This document shows, piece by piece, positions 1-8,629 of a stretch of DNA of 64,000 nt. Source of the stretch: Streptantibioticus cattleyicolor NRRL 8057 = DSM 46488 (GTDB lineage Bacteria; Actinomycetota; Actinomycetes; Streptomycetales; Streptomycetaceae); assembly GCF_000240165.1 (NCBI RefSeq), contig NC_017586.1, positions 4,973,228 through 5,037,227 on the forward strand. Reading direction: 5' to 3'. The notes under the pieces are model-generated. The model did no database searches. It saw only the letters and a list, made by a program, of their open reading frames with translations, and was not told the origin of the DNA. The stretch's first letter is position 1, and each line of letters opens with the position of its first letter. The translations under genes were made by a program, and so were the position numbers.

Positions 1-32
1 GCCCAGCCGACGGTGACGCGGCGCTCAGCCAT
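1..32 (-). CDS. ptsH: HPr phosphocarrier protein, N-terminal fragment
   Basis: Only the first ten codons and part of the eleventh are inside the window, read leftwards from an ATG at 32-30. They give MAERRVTVGW, which is the characteristic start of streptomycete HPr; the active-site His region lies outside. HPr carries phosphate from enzyme I to the EIIA components of the sugar phosphotransferase system in the cytoplasm. A ribosome binding site (AAGGG) sits about 7 nt upstream of the start, and a DasR site lies just beyond it, which fits the known control of ptsH by N-acetylglucosamine metabolism in Streptomyces. The call rests on ten residues plus the operator and on the neighbouring acetyltransferase gene, which adjoins ptsH in related genomes. 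Confidence 0.75.
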   Translation of the reverse strand, partial: MAERRVTVGW

Positions 33-55
33 GGTTCAACCCTTCTGGTGGTTCT

Positions 56-71
56 GGTTGTCTAGACCAGT
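56..71 (-). promoter_or_regulatory. DasR-responsive element (dre) upstream of ptsH
   Basis: On the minus strand the site reads ACTGGTCTAGACAACC, which agrees at 14 of 16 positions with the dre consensus ACTGGTCTAGACCACT as I remember it. It lies 24 nt upstream of the ptsH start. DasR is the GntR repressor of PTS and N-acetylglucosamine genes and ptsH is an established target in S. coelicolor. Confidence 0.75.
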
Positions 72-164
72 GTAAGCACGGTCGCGGGGTGTTCCGGTGC
101 CCTTCCCCGCCCGGCCCCGCGGCACACCCGAACAGGCCCGGGGGCGTCCGCCCCGGCGGCGGCC

Positions 165-170
165 TACCCT
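165..170 (+). promoter_or_regulatory. -10 box of a leaderless transcript (TACCCT)
   Basis: TACCCT is followed after 6 nt by the ATG of the acetyltransferase gene, and no Shine-Dalgarno sequence is present. This is the usual geometry of a leaderless streptomycete promoter, so transcription probably starts at the A of the start codon. Confidence 0.45.
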
Positions 171-176
171 TACGCC

Positions 177-2939
177 ATGGAGTCCACGCCCACGGCCGCG
201 TACCCGGTCCACTGGGAGGCCGACGTGGTGCTGCGCGACGGCGGCATCGCCCATGTGCGCCCCATCACCCCGGACGACGCCGAGCGCCTGGTCAGCTTCT
301 ACGAGCAGGTCTCCGACGAGTCGAAGTACTACCGCTTCTTCGCCCCCTACCCCCGGCTCTCCGACCGGGACGTGCACCGCTTCACCCACCACGACTACGT
401 GGACCGGGTGGGGCTCGCCGCCACCGTGGGCGGTGAGTTCATCGCCACCGTCCGCTACGACCGGCTCGACGACGGGGTGGCCGAGGTCGCCTTCCTGGTC
501 CAGGACGCCCACCAGGGGCGCGGCGTCGCCTCCGCGCTGCTGGAACACATCGCCGCGGTCGCCCGGGAGAACGGCATCCGGCGCTTCGACGCCGAGGTGC
601 TCCCCGCCAACCGCAAGATGATCAAGGTCTTCACCGACGCCGGCTACACCGCGCAGCGCAGCTTCACCGACGGTGTCGTCCGCCTCGAACTCGACCTGGA
701 GCCCACCGAGGCGTCGGTGGCCGTCATGCGCGCCCGGGAACAGCGCGCCGAGGCCCGTTCCGTCCAGCGGCTGCTGGCCCCCCGCTCGGTCGCCGTGGTC
801 GGCACCGGCCGCGCCGAGGGCGGCGTCGGCCGCACCGTCCTGCGCAACCTGCTCGCCGCCGGATTCACCGGCCACGTCCACGCCGTCAACCGCAACTTCC
901 CGGCGGTGCCCGGCGTCCTGGAGCCCGAGGGCGTCCCCGCCTACCGCCGGGTGGCCGACATCGGCGAGCCGGTCGACCTCGCGGTGCTGGCGGTGCCGGC
1001 CGAGGCGGTCCCCGAGGCGGTCGCCGACTGCGGGGCCCACGGCGTCCAGGGGCTGCTGGTGATCGCCAGCGGCTACGCCGAGTCCGGGCCGCACGGCCGC
1101 GCCCGCCAGCGCGAACTCGTCCGCCAGGCCCGCTCCTACGGGATGCGGGTGATCGGACCCAACGCCTTCGGCATCCTCAACACCGCCCCCGAGGTCCGCC
1201 TCAACGCCTCGCTCGCCCCGCAGCAGCCGGCGACCGGACGGCTCGGCCTGTTCACCCAGTCCGCGGCCATCGGGCTGGCGCTGCTGAGCGGACTGCACCG
1301 GCGCGGCGCCGGACTCGGCGCCATCTCCACCTTCGTCTCGGCCGGCAACCGCGCCGACGTCTCCGGCAACGACCTGCTCCAGTTCTGGCACGACGACCCG
1401 GCCACCGACGTGGCGCTGATGTACCTGGAGACCATCGGCAACCCGCGGAAGTTCACCCGCCTCGCCCGGCGCACCGCCGCCGCCAAGCCGGTCGTCGTGG
1501 TCAAGGGCGCCCGCCACTCCGGCAGCCTGCCGCCCGGCCACACCGTGCCCGCCACCCGGCTGCCCGACGCCACCGTCTCCGCGCTGCTGCGCCAGGCCGG
1601 CATCATCCGGGTGGAGACCGTCACCGAACTCCTCGACACCGGGCTGCTCCTGGCCCACCAGCCGCTGCCGGCCGGCCCGCGCGTGGCCATCCTCGGCAAC
1701 TCCGAATCGCTCGGCCTGCTCGCCTACGACGTCTGCCTCACCGCCGGGCTGCGCCCCGGCCCGCCGCGCGACCTGACCACCGCCGCCGCCCCGGAGGACT
1801 TCCGCGCCGCGCTGCGCGACGCCCTCGCCGACACCGGCACCGACGCCGTCGTGGTCACCGCCATCCCCCGGGTCGGTGCCATCGACGCCCGCCATCCCGA
1901 CTCCGGCGACGACCCGCCGCTCGCCGACGCCCTGTTGGAGGCCGCCCGCGGCGGCGCCGGCAAGCCCGTCGTCGTGGTCCACCTCGCCCTCGGCGGTCTC
2001 GCCGCCCGCCTCGGCGACCCCCCGGCCGCCCCCGGCGACCAGGTGGTGCGCATCCCCGCCTACCCCTCCGCGGAACGGGCCGTCCACGCGCTCGCCGAAG
2101 CCGCCCGCTACGCCCGCCGGCGCGCCGAGTCTGCGGTGCCCGGCCGGGTACCCGAACTGGACGGCATCGACGAGGCGGCGGCCCGCGCCCAGGTGGAGCA
2201 GGTCCTGGACGCCGCCACCCAGCCCGGCGCCCTGCCGCCCGGGGCCGCCCACGCGCTCACCCTCGACGACACCACCGGCCGCACCCTGCTCGCCCGCTAC
2301 GGCATCCCCGTGCTGCCCACCCTGCCCGCGCCCGACGCCGACGCCGCGGCCGACGCCGCCCGCCGGCTGGGCTACCCGGTCGCCCTCAAGGCCACCGCGC
2401 CCCATCTGCGGCACCGTGCCGACCTCGGCGGGGTCCGCCTCGACATCACCGGCGAGGCCGGGCTGCGCCGCGCCTACCAGGAGATGACCGACCGCATCGG
2501 CCGCCCCGCCGAGGTGCTGCCGGTGGTCCAGCGGATGGCGCCGCGCGGCGTGGACACCGTGGTACGGGCGGTGGTCGACCCGGCGGTCGGCGCCGTCCTG
2601 TCGTTCGGCCTGGCCGGCGCCGCCTCCGAACTCCTCGGCGACCTCGGGCACCGGCTGGTGCCGGCCACCGACCGGGACGCCGCCGAACTGGTCCGGTCGA
2701 TCAAGGCGGCCCCGCTGCTGTTCGGCTGGCGCGGCGCCGAGCCCGCCGACACCGGCGCCCTGGAGGAGCTGCTGCTGCGGGTCTCCCGGCTCGTGGACGA
2801 CCTGCCCGAGGTGGTCTCGGTCGCCCTGGAGCCGGTGGTGGTGGCCGGCCGGGGCCTGAGCGTGCTGGGCGCCACCGTCCACCTCGCCCGCCCGCCGGCC
2901 CGTACCGATCTCGGCCCGCGCGCCCTGTCCGCGCTGTGA
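177..2939 (+). CDS. patA: Protein lysine acetyltransferase: GNAT fused to NDP-forming acyl-CoA synthetase-like domains (PatA type)
   Basis: This 920-aa protein begins with a GNAT domain (about residues 18-180; acetyl-CoA loop QGRGVAS at 113-119). It is followed by a CoA-binding Rossmann domain (about 200-300), succinyl-CoA-ligase-like domains with the conserved GN-D and KP-V-V-K segments and a His at 455 in the position of the phospho-histidine loop, and a C-terminal ATP-grasp-like domain (about 690-905). GNAT at the N terminus is the reverse of the Salmonella Pat order and matches S. lividans PatA, which acetylates acyl-CoA synthetases. The ligase half in such proteins is usually a CoA/acyl-CoA-sensing, non-catalytic module; whether that holds here cannot be read from sequence. 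The ATG at 177 is supported by a leaderless -10 box. It lies divergently next to ptsH. Confidence 0.85.
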   Translation: MESTPTAAYPVHWEADVVLRDGGIAHVRPITPDDAERLVSFYEQVSDESKYYRFFAPYPRLSDRDVHRFTHHDYVDRVGLAATVGGEFIATVRYDRLDDGVAEVAFLVQDAHQGRGVASALLEHIAAVARENGIRRFDAEVLPANRKMIKVFTDAGYTAQRSFTDGVVRLELDLEPTEASVAVMRAREQRAEARSVQRLLAPRSVAVVGTGRAEGGVGRTVLRNLLAAGFTGHVHAVNRNFPAVPGVLEPEGVPAYRRVADIGEPVDLAVLAVPAEAVPEAVADCGAHGVQGLLVIASGYAESGPHGRARQRELVRQARSYGMRVIGPNAFGILNTAPEVRLNASLAPQQPATGRLGLFTQSAAIGLALLSGLHRRGAGLGAISTFVSAGNRADVSGNDLLQFWHDDPATDVALMYLETIGNPRKFTRLARRTAAAKPVVVVKGARHSGSLPPGHTVPATRLPDATVSALLRQAGIIRVETVTELLDTGLLLAHQPLPAGPRVAILGNSESLGLLAYDVCLTAGLRPGPPRDLTTAAAPEDFRAALRDALADTGTDAVVVTAIPRVGAIDARHPDSGDDPPLADALLEAARGGAGKPVVVVHLALGGLAARLGDPPAAPGDQVVRIPAYPSAERAVHALAEAARYARRRAESAVPGRVPELDGIDEAAARAQVEQVLDAATQPGALPPGAAHALTLDDTTGRTLLARYGIPVLPTLPAPDADAAADAARRLGYPVALKATAPHLRHRADLGGVRLDITGEAGLRRAYQEMTDRIGRPAEVLPVVQRMAPRGVDTVVRAVVDPAVGAVLSFGLAGAASELLGDLGHRLVPATDRDAAELVRSIKAAPLLFGWRGAEPADTGALEELLLRVSRLVDDLPEVVSVALEPVVVAGRGLSVLGATVHLARPPARTDLGPRALSAL

Positions 2940-3018
2940 CCCCCGGCCGGTGGCGCGGGCCGGGCGGGCGGCGGGAGCCGGTCCCCGCAGCGAGGCGTTC
3001 GACGCCCTCGGGCCGACA

Positions 3019-3024
3019 TAAGAT
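3019..3024 (+). promoter_or_regulatory. -10 box (TAAGAT) deciding the DUF5998 start
   Basis: TAAGAT ends 7 nt before the ATG at 3032. An in-frame ATG at 3023 overlaps this box, so the box favours the downstream ATG and leaderless expression. Confidence 0.45.
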
Positions 3025-3031
3025 GGTGCCC

Positions 3032-3622
3032 ATGGCGAAGACCGGTACGACCACCCAGGGCCTGCGTGCGGCCATCGAGCGCAGCGGTTACTACCCCGCT
3101 CTCGTCGCGGAGGCCGTGGAGTCGGCGGTCGGCGGCGAGTCCGTGGTGGCCTACCTGGTCAACCAGGAGACCACGTTCGACGCCAACGAGGTGCGGCGCC
3201 ACGTCACCGTCCTCGTCCTCACCCCGACCCGCTTCCTGGTCAGCCACACCGACGAACAGGGCGCCGACGACACCTCGCCGACCCCCTACGCCACCACCTC
3301 CACCGAATCCGTCAAGATCGACCGGATCTCCTCGGTGGTGCTCAGCCGCGTGGTGGCCAACCCCGAGTCGTACACCCCGGGCACGCTGCCCCGCGAGGTG
3401 GTGCTCACCATCGGCTGGGGCGCGGTGAGCCGGATCGACCTGGAGCCCGCGGCCTGCGGCGACCCCAACTGCGACGCCGACCACGGCTTCACCGGCTCCT
3501 CCACCGCCGACGACCTGTCGCTGCGGGTCAGCGAGGCGGGCGACGGCCCGGACGCGGTACGCCAGACGCTCGCCTTCGCCCAGGCGCTCTCCGAAGCCAC
3601 CACCGCCGCGGCCCAGCGCTGA
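3032..3622 (+). CDS. DUF5998 family protein
   Basis: The protein has 196 residues and begins MAKTGTTTQGLRAAIERSG, typical for the DUF5998 family that is nearly universal in Streptomyces and related actinobacteria. No catalytic motif, signal peptide or membrane segment is visible. A pair of cysteines in ACGDPNCDADHG near residue 150 could bind metal, but this is only suggested by spacing. The stop codon overlaps the start of the next gene by one base, so translation is probably coupled. Function is unknown. Confidence 0.85.
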   Translation: MAKTGTTTQGLRAAIERSGYYPALVAEAVESAVGGESVVAYLVNQETTFDANEVRRHVTVLVLTPTRFLVSHTDEQGADDTSPTPYATTSTESVKIDRISSVVLSRVVANPESYTPGTLPREVVLTIGWGAVSRIDLEPAACGDPNCDADHGFTGSSTADDLSLRVSEAGDGPDAVRQTLAFAQALSEATTAAAQR

Positions 3623-4821
3623 TGGCACATCCGCTCGTCACCCCGCGGCCCGGCCCCGAACCCGAGCCGCTCGACCCGCGTACCGCGCCCGCCCCCCGCT
3701 ACGGCACCGCCTCCCTCGCCGACCTGCTGCCCGCGCTCACCGCCCCGCACGCGGTGCCCGGCGTCGCCGCCACCGGCCTGGAGCTGCCCGGCGCCGACCG
3801 CAACTGCGTCTTCCTGGTCGACGGCATGGGCTGGGAGCTGCTGCGCGCCCACCCCGACGAGGCGCCGTTCCTCACCTCGCTGCTGGCCACCTCGCTGGGC
3901 GGCAGCGGAGAACCGCTCACCGCCGGCTTCCCGGCCACCACCGCCACCTCGCTGGCCTCGGTCGGCACCGGGCTGCCCTCCGGCGCGCACGGGCTCGCCG
4001 GATACTCGGTGGCCGTCCCCGGCGAACGGCGGCTGATGAACCAGCTGCGCTGGCAGCCGTACACCGACCCGCACCTGTGGCAGCCGTACCCCACCGTCTT
4101 CGAACTCGCCCAGGCCGCCGGGATCGAGTCCTGCCAGGTCTCCTCGCCCACCTTCGAGCACACCCCGCTCACCAGGGTCGCCCTCTCCGGAGGAACGTTC
4201 CTGGGGCGGCTCACCGGTGAGGAGCGGATGGACCTCGCGGCCGAGCGGCTGGCCGCCGCCGACCGCAGCCTGGTCTACACCTACTACAGCGAACTCGACG
4301 GCATGGGCCACCGGTACGGGGTCGACTCCGACGCCTGGCGCGGCCAGTTGATGACCGTCGACCGCCTCGCCCAGCGCCTCGCCGAACAACTGCCGCCGCG
4401 CTCCGCGCTCTACATCACCGCCGACCACGGCATGGTCGACGTGGCGGCGGAGGACCGGATCGACTTCGACGAGGACTGGGAGCTGCGGGCGGGGGTCGCC
4501 CTGCTCGGCGGGGAGGCCCGGGCCCGGCACGTCTACGCGGTGCCGGGCGCCGCCGCCGACGTGCTCGCCGTCTGGCGCGAGGTGCTGGGGGACCGGATGT
4601 GGGTGGCCGGCCGGGACGAGGCCATCGCCGCCGGCTGGTTCGGCCCGTACGTCGACGAACGGGTCCACGGCCGGATCGGCGACGTCGTCGCGGTGGCCGC
4701 CACCGACGACATCGCGGTCACCGCCTCGCACAACGAGCCGGGGGAGTCCTCGATGGTCGGCCTGCACGGCTCGCTCCACCCGGCCGAGCAGCTCGTCCCG
4801 CTGCTGGAAGTCCGTACCTGA
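3622..4821 (+). CDS. Alkaline-phosphatase-superfamily phosphodiesterase / nucleotide pyrophosphatase
   Basis: The 399-aa product has the two-metal core of the type I phosphodiesterase/nucleotide pyrophosphatase family: FLVDGMGW (first metal Asp), GFPATTATS (nucleophilic Thr), YSELDGMGHRYG (Asp and His) and ITADHGMVD (Asp-His). No signal peptide is seen, so it should act in the cytoplasm. The substrate is unknown; phosphonate ester or nucleotide hydrolysis are the common activities of the family. The ATG overlaps the stop of the DUF5998 gene, and the thymidine kinase gene follows on the same strand after 66 bp, so the three genes may form one transcription unit. Confidence 0.85.
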   Translation: MAHPLVTPRPGPEPEPLDPRTAPAPRYGTASLADLLPALTAPHAVPGVAATGLELPGADRNCVFLVDGMGWELLRAHPDEAPFLTSLLATSLGGSGEPLTAGFPATTATSLASVGTGLPSGAHGLAGYSVAVPGERRLMNQLRWQPYTDPHLWQPYPTVFELAQAAGIESCQVSSPTFEHTPLTRVALSGGTFLGRLTGEERMDLAAERLAAADRSLVYTYYSELDGMGHRYGVDSDAWRGQLMTVDRLAQRLAEQLPPRSALYITADHGMVDVAAEDRIDFDEDWELRAGVALLGGEARARHVYAVPGAAADVLAVWREVLGDRMWVAGRDEAIAAGWFGPYVDERVHGRIGDVVAVAATDDIAVTASHNEPGESSMVGLHGSLHPAEQLVPLLEVRT

Positions 4822-4887
4822 CGCGGCGCCGACGGCCCGTCCCCGCCCGCCCCATGCCCCCTGTGTCGAAAGGCCCCCGGCCCCACC

Positions 4888-5571
4888 ATGTCCGAGCTGG
4901 TCTACTTCTGCGGAACGATGGACTGCGGCAAGAGCACCCTCGCCCTCCAGATCGAGCACAACCGCTCGGCCCGCGGCCTGCACGGCATGATCTTCACCCG
5001 CAACGACCGGGCCGGCACCGGGGTCCTCTCCTCCCGCCTGGGGCTGTCCACCAAGGCCGTCGAGGCCGGTGACGACCTCGACTTCTACGTCCACGTGGTC
5101 GACCACCTCTCCGGCGGCGGGCGGGTGGACTACGTCATCGCCGACGAGGCCCAGTTCTTCACCCCCGAACAGGTCGACCAGCTCGCCCGGGTCGTCGACG
5201 ACCTCGGCCTGGACGTGTACGCCTTCGGCATCACCACCGACTTCCGCACCCGGCTCTTCCCCGGCTCCGCGCGGCTGGTGGAACTCGCCGACCGCATCGA
5301 GGTGCTCCAGGTCGAGGCGTTGTGCTGGTGCGGCGCCCGCGCCACGCACAACGCCCGCACGGTGGACGGACGGATGGTCGTCGAGGGCGCCCAGGTGGTC
5401 GTCGGGGACGTCAACGGGTCGGCCGGCGAGGTGGGTTACGAGGTGCTCTGCCGCCGCCACCACACCCGGCGCATGACCGCCGCCACCGCCCGGGCCGCCG
5501 CGCTCTCCCCCGACGTGCTGCCGGTGGACACCCCGGCGGCCCGGGCCATGGAGCCGGTGCCCGACGCCTGA
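4888..5571 (+). CDS. tdk: Thymidine kinase (type II)
   Basis: A 227-aa thymidine kinase, which phosphorylates thymidine to dTMP in the salvage pathway. The P-loop GTMDCGKST is at residues 9-17, and the Walker-B-like segment YVIADEAQFF follows near residue 90. Zinc-ribbon cysteines are present in the C-terminal half (LCWCGARAT and EVLCRRHH), as in the TK1-like family. The sequence is full length with a short extra C-terminal tail. The start lies 66 bp behind the phosphodiesterase gene. The neighbouring gene on the right is convergent. Confidence 0.93.
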   Translation: MSELVYFCGTMDCGKSTLALQIEHNRSARGLHGMIFTRNDRAGTGVLSSRLGLSTKAVEAGDDLDFYVHVVDHLSGGGRVDYVIADEAQFFTPEQVDQLARVVDDLGLDVYAFGITTDFRTRLFPGSARLVELADRIEVLQVEALCWCGARATHNARTVDGRMVVEGAQVVVGDVNGSAGEVGYEVLCRRHHTRRMTAATARAAALSPDVLPVDTPAARAMEPVPDA

Positions 5572-5581
5572 GGCCGCCGCC

Positions 5582-6367
5582 TCACCCCGCCGCCGTCGGG
5601 CGGATCACCGTGAAGACCGCCCCCTCGACGTCGGCCACGGTGGCCTGCCTGCCGAAGGCGCGGTCCGCCGGCTCGTCGAGCACCCGGCCGCCCAGTTCCA
5701 CCACGCGGGCCGCGGCGGCGTCCGGGTCGGCCACCGCGAAGTACGTCATCCAGTGCGCGCCCCGGTCGGCCGGGAGCGCTCGGCCCACGCCGTGGACGCC
5801 GGCGACCCGCCGCCCGTTCAGCCGCAGCGTCAGATGGTCGGCGGCCGTGGCGCCGCCGGTCGCCTCCGACTCGTAGCCGAAGACCGCCGTGTAGAACTTG
5901 GCGACCGCCCCGGCCTCCCGGGTGACCAGTTCGCTCCAGGCCAGGCTGCCGGGTTCGCCGGAGACCTGGAGGCCGGGGTGGAGGCCCGGCTGCCAGACGC
6001 CGAAGACGGCGCCGGAGGGGTCGGCGGCGATCACCATCCGCCCCGCCTCGTCGTCCGCGTCCAGCGGCCCGACCGCCACCGTGCCGCCGCACACCCGGAT
6101 CAGCTCGGCGGTGGCGTCGGCGTCCGGCGAGGACAGATAGGTGGTCCAGGCGATCGGCAGACGGCGGCCTCTGGGGGCCTCGCCGATCCCCGCCACCATC
6201 CGGCCGTCCAGCGTCGCCCGTACGTACGGGCCGAAATGGCGTGGCCCCGGCTGGAACTCCCAGCCGAACAGGCCGCTGTAGAACTCCTGGGTCACCGGCA
6301 GGCTGCGCACCATCAGGCTGACCCAGCAGGGGGCGCCCTGCGGTCGACGGGTGGGTACCTCGGTCAT
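5582..6367 (-). CDS. VOC-family protein with two glyoxalase-like domains
   Basis: The protein is 261 aa and consists of two vicinal-oxygen-chelate repeats (about residues 10-122 and 135-258). Each begins with the V/L-x-F-Y-x-x-x-F-G-(W/Y) pattern (EFYSGLFGWEF and KFYTAVFGYES). Many streptomycete proteins of this build are annotated as glyoxalase or as hydroxylase; the substrate cannot be told from sequence. The start at 6367 is chosen because AGGAG lies about 10 nt upstream; an in-frame extension to 6643 has no such site and crosses the divergent promoter region. It converges with tdk, only 10 bp apart. Confidence 0.85.
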   Translation of the reverse strand: MTEVPTRRPQGAPCWVSLMVRSLPVTQEFYSGLFGWEFQPGPRHFGPYVRATLDGRMVAGIGEAPRGRRLPIAWTTYLSSPDADATAELIRVCGGTVAVGPLDADDEAGRMVIAADPSGAVFGVWQPGLHPGLQVSGEPGSLAWSELVTREAGAVAKFYTAVFGYESEATGGATAADHLTLRLNGRRVAGVHGVGRALPADRGAHWMTYFAVADPDAAAARVVELGGRVLDEPADRAFGRQATVADVEGAVFTVIRPTAAG

Positions 6368-6602
6368 GGGGAATCTCTCCTCGCGCGACGACGGTCGGGG
6401 GACGAGCCAGGGGTCGATATTCGCACTGTGCGGCGCGTCGCGCGCCCCGGCCGCGCCGGTTCCGTGTCCGGGGGCCGACACGGTGTGACGGCCCGGCGGA
6501 GGAATGCCCGGTTCCTCATGTCCCGTCCGTTTCCGCCGCGTTGCCCGCCCGGCGTGGCGGTGGCGTCCGCGGTCGCACACCGCGGGAGGCGACAATGACC
6601 CC

Positions 6603-7427
6603 ATGAACGCCATCATCTCCGCGGCGGACCTGCGGGCCGGCACCGCCGTCCGCGAGCCGGTCCTGCTCGACGTGCGCTACCGGATGGGCGGCCCGCCCGG
6701 CCGTCCGCAGTACGAGGCCGGGCACCTGCCCGGCGCCCGCTACGTGGACCTGGAGTCCGAACTCGCCGGGCCGCCCGGGGCCGGGGGCCGCCATCCGCTG
6801 CCGCCGCTGGAGGTGTTCACCACGGCGATGCGCCGCGCCGGGGTCTACGACGGCGGCCGCCCGGTGGTGGTCTACGACGGCGGCCAGGGATGGGCCGCCG
6901 CCCGCGCCTGGTGGATGCTGCGCTGGGCCGGCCACCCCGACGTCCGCGTGCTGGACGGCGGATTCGCCGCCTGGGACGGCCCGTTGGAGACCGGCGCCCT
7001 GCCGCCCGCCGACGGCGACTTCACGCCCCGGCCGGGCGCGCTGCCGGTGCTCACCGCCGACCAGGCCGCCGAACTCGCCCGCACCGGGCTGCTGATCGAC
7101 GCCCGCGCCGCCGAGCGCTACCGCGGCGAGACCGAGCCCATCGACCCGGTCGCCGGCCACATCCCGGGCGCCGTCAACGCCCCCACCACCGAGAACGTCG
7201 CCCCCGACGGCACGTTCCTGCCCGCCGAGCGCCTCACCGCCCGCTTCGCCGAACTCGGCGCCACGAAGGCCCCCGAGGTCGGCGTCTACTGCGGCTCCGG
7301 CGTCTCGGCCGCCCACGAACTCCTCGCCCTGCACATCGCCGGCGTCCCCGCCGCCCTCTACGTCGGCTCCTGGAGCGAGTGGACCCGGGATCCGTCCCGC
7401 CCGGTGGCCACCGGTCCGACGCCGTAG
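6603..7427 (+). CDS. Sulfurtransferase with two rhodanese domains
   Basis: This 274-aa protein has an inactive N-terminal rhodanese domain (LLDVRYRMGG through LDGGFAAWDG, residues about 15-130) and a catalytic C-terminal one with the active-site loop CGSGVSA (Cys230). The loop resembles the CG(S/T)GVT loop of 3-mercaptopyruvate sulfurtransferases more than the CRKGV loop of thiosulfate enzymes, so 3-mercaptopyruvate is the likelier donor; this is inference. No export signal is present. It is transcribed divergently from the VOC gene and its end is separated from the convergent sepH gene by a strong hairpin. Confidence 0.88.
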   Translation: MNAIISAADLRAGTAVREPVLLDVRYRMGGPPGRPQYEAGHLPGARYVDLESELAGPPGAGGRHPLPPLEVFTTAMRRAGVYDGGRPVVVYDGGQGWAAARAWWMLRWAGHPDVRVLDGGFAAWDGPLETGALPPADGDFTPRPGALPVLTADQAAELARTGLLIDARAAERYRGETEPIDPVAGHIPGAVNAPTTENVAPDGTFLPAERLTARFAELGATKAPEVGVYCGSGVSAAHELLALHIAGVPAALYVGSWSEWTRDPSRPVATGPTP

Positions 7428-7437
7428 GAACGGCCGT

Positions 7438-7470
7438 CACGGCGCGCGGAGACCCGGTCCGCGCGCCGTG
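7438..7470. terminator. Bidirectional terminator hairpin
   Basis: A perfect 13-bp stem (CACGGCGCGCGGA and its complement) with a 7-nt loop lies between the convergent sulfurtransferase and sepH genes. There is no T-run, which is common for streptomycete terminators. Confidence 0.7.
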
Positions 7471-7564
7471 CCAACGGGCGTGCGCCAACGGTGGATCGGG
7501 GTGCGCGGGCGCTCGCGCCGCTCGGAGCGCGCCCGGGCCCGCCCGAACGCGCCCTCCTCACACG

Positions 7565-8629
7565 TCAGTCCTGCTTCTTGCGGCGGCTGCCGAAGACGAT
7601 CTCGTCCCAACTGGGCACCGTGGCACGGCGTCCCGGGCGCACGCCGTCCGCCTCCGCCTGGCGGTCGGTGGTGCCGACCAGCCGGTCGCGGTGGCCGGCG
7701 ACCGAACGCGGCATCAGCACGTCGGCGTAGGCGGAACCGGCGCTCGCGGCGGGGGCCGGGGGCGCCGGCTCCTCGACCGCGGCGGCGCTCTCCTCGGCCT
7801 CCTCGGCGGAGGGCACCGCCGGTTCGCCGGAGGGTACCGAGGGCACCACCAGATCGCCCCGGAAGCTGGGCACCGCCTCCAACAGGCTGGTCAGCGAGTC
7901 CCGTTCGTCCTCGCCGCGCTCGGCGCGCTGCTCCTGGCGGTCCGGGTCGCGGGGGGTCTGGCGGTCCAGGGCGCGGTCGAGCCCGCGGTCCAGCGGCCGG
8001 TCCCGGGGGAGCCGGGCGATCCGCGGCACGAACGGGTAGCTCGGCTCCGGCGCCTCCGGCACCGTCTCGCCGATCAGCGTGCGCGCCTCGTCGTCCACCG
8101 CCTGCACCAGCCGCCGCGGCGGGTCGAACGTCCAGCACGCCGAGTGGGTCTCCCCGGCCACCCGGTAGGCCAGCAGCACCTCCCAGGTGCCGTCGTCGCG
8201 CCGCCAGGAGTCCCACTGGGTGCTGTCCTTCTCGGCGCCGCGCAGCAGCAGCCGTTCCGCGACCGCCTCGCCCAACTGCGGCCCGGTGCTCTCGCCGGAC
8301 CGGCGCACGGGGGTCTTGCGGGCGCGCTCGGCCATGAACGCGCGTTCGGCGAGCACCGGCCCCTCGAACCGCCGCACCCGCTCCACCGGGATGCCGGCCA
8401 GCTGGGCGACCTCCTCGGCGGAGGCACCGGCTCGTATCCGCGCCTGGATGTCCCTGGGGCGCAGGTGGCTCTCGACCTCGATCTCGATCTGGCCCAGCCG
8501 GGCCCGGTCGTTGCGCACGGCGGCGCGCAGACGCTCATCGATGGGGAGGGTGTATTCCGTGTTGTCCGCAGCTTTGAGCACCAGTCGTGTGCCGTCGTTG
8601 CTGACGGCCACGACACGCAGATCGGGCAT
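7565..8629 (-). CDS. sepH: Septation protein SepH
   Basis: The 354-aa product has the N-terminal DUF3071 domain that defines SepH (MPDLRVVAVSNDG, then a predicted helix-turn-helix around residues 60-90 with ASAEEVAQLAGIPVERV) and a long, charged, probably disordered C-terminal region ending in basic residues RKKQD. SepH is known in S. venezuelae and mycobacteria to bind FtsZ through its C-terminal part and to stimulate Z-ring assembly during sporulation septation. The start at 8629 is preceded by GGGAGG at 5-nt spacing. The gene is convergent with the sulfurtransferase gene and divergent from a membrane-protein gene across a 467-bp spacer. Confidence 0.93.
   Translation of the reverse strand: MPDLRVVAVSNDGTRLVLKAADNTEYTLPIDERLRAAVRNDRARLGQIEIEVESHLRPRDIQARIRAGASAEEVAQLAGIPVERVRRFEGPVLAERAFMAERARKTPVRRSGESTGPQLGEAVAERLLLRGAEKDSTQWDSWRRDDGTWEVLLAYRVAGETHSACWTFDPPRRLVQAVDDEARTLIGETVPEAPEPSYPFVPRIARLPRDRPLDRGLDRALDRQTPRDPDRQEQRAERGEDERDSLTSLLEAVPSFRGDLVVPSVPSGEPAVPSAEEAEESAAAVEEPAPPAPAASAGSAYADVLMPRSVAGHRDRLVGTTDRQAEADGVRPGRRATVPSWDEIVFGSRRKKQD

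Noticed and set aside
36-2882. Very long open frame antisense to the acetyltransferase gene, and similar long antisense frames elsewhere (for example 34801-39246 and 58403-61327)
   Set aside because: In DNA with G/C at nearly all third positions the opposite strand rarely shows stops. The products are Gly/Arg/Val/Asp-rich without domains, and the sense genes have clear motifs.
5582-6643. Longer 353-aa form of the VOC protein starting at 6643
   Set aside because: The extra 92 residues overlap the start of the divergent sulfurtransferase gene and its promoter; the ATG at 6367 has a good ribosome site and begins the first VOC domain.
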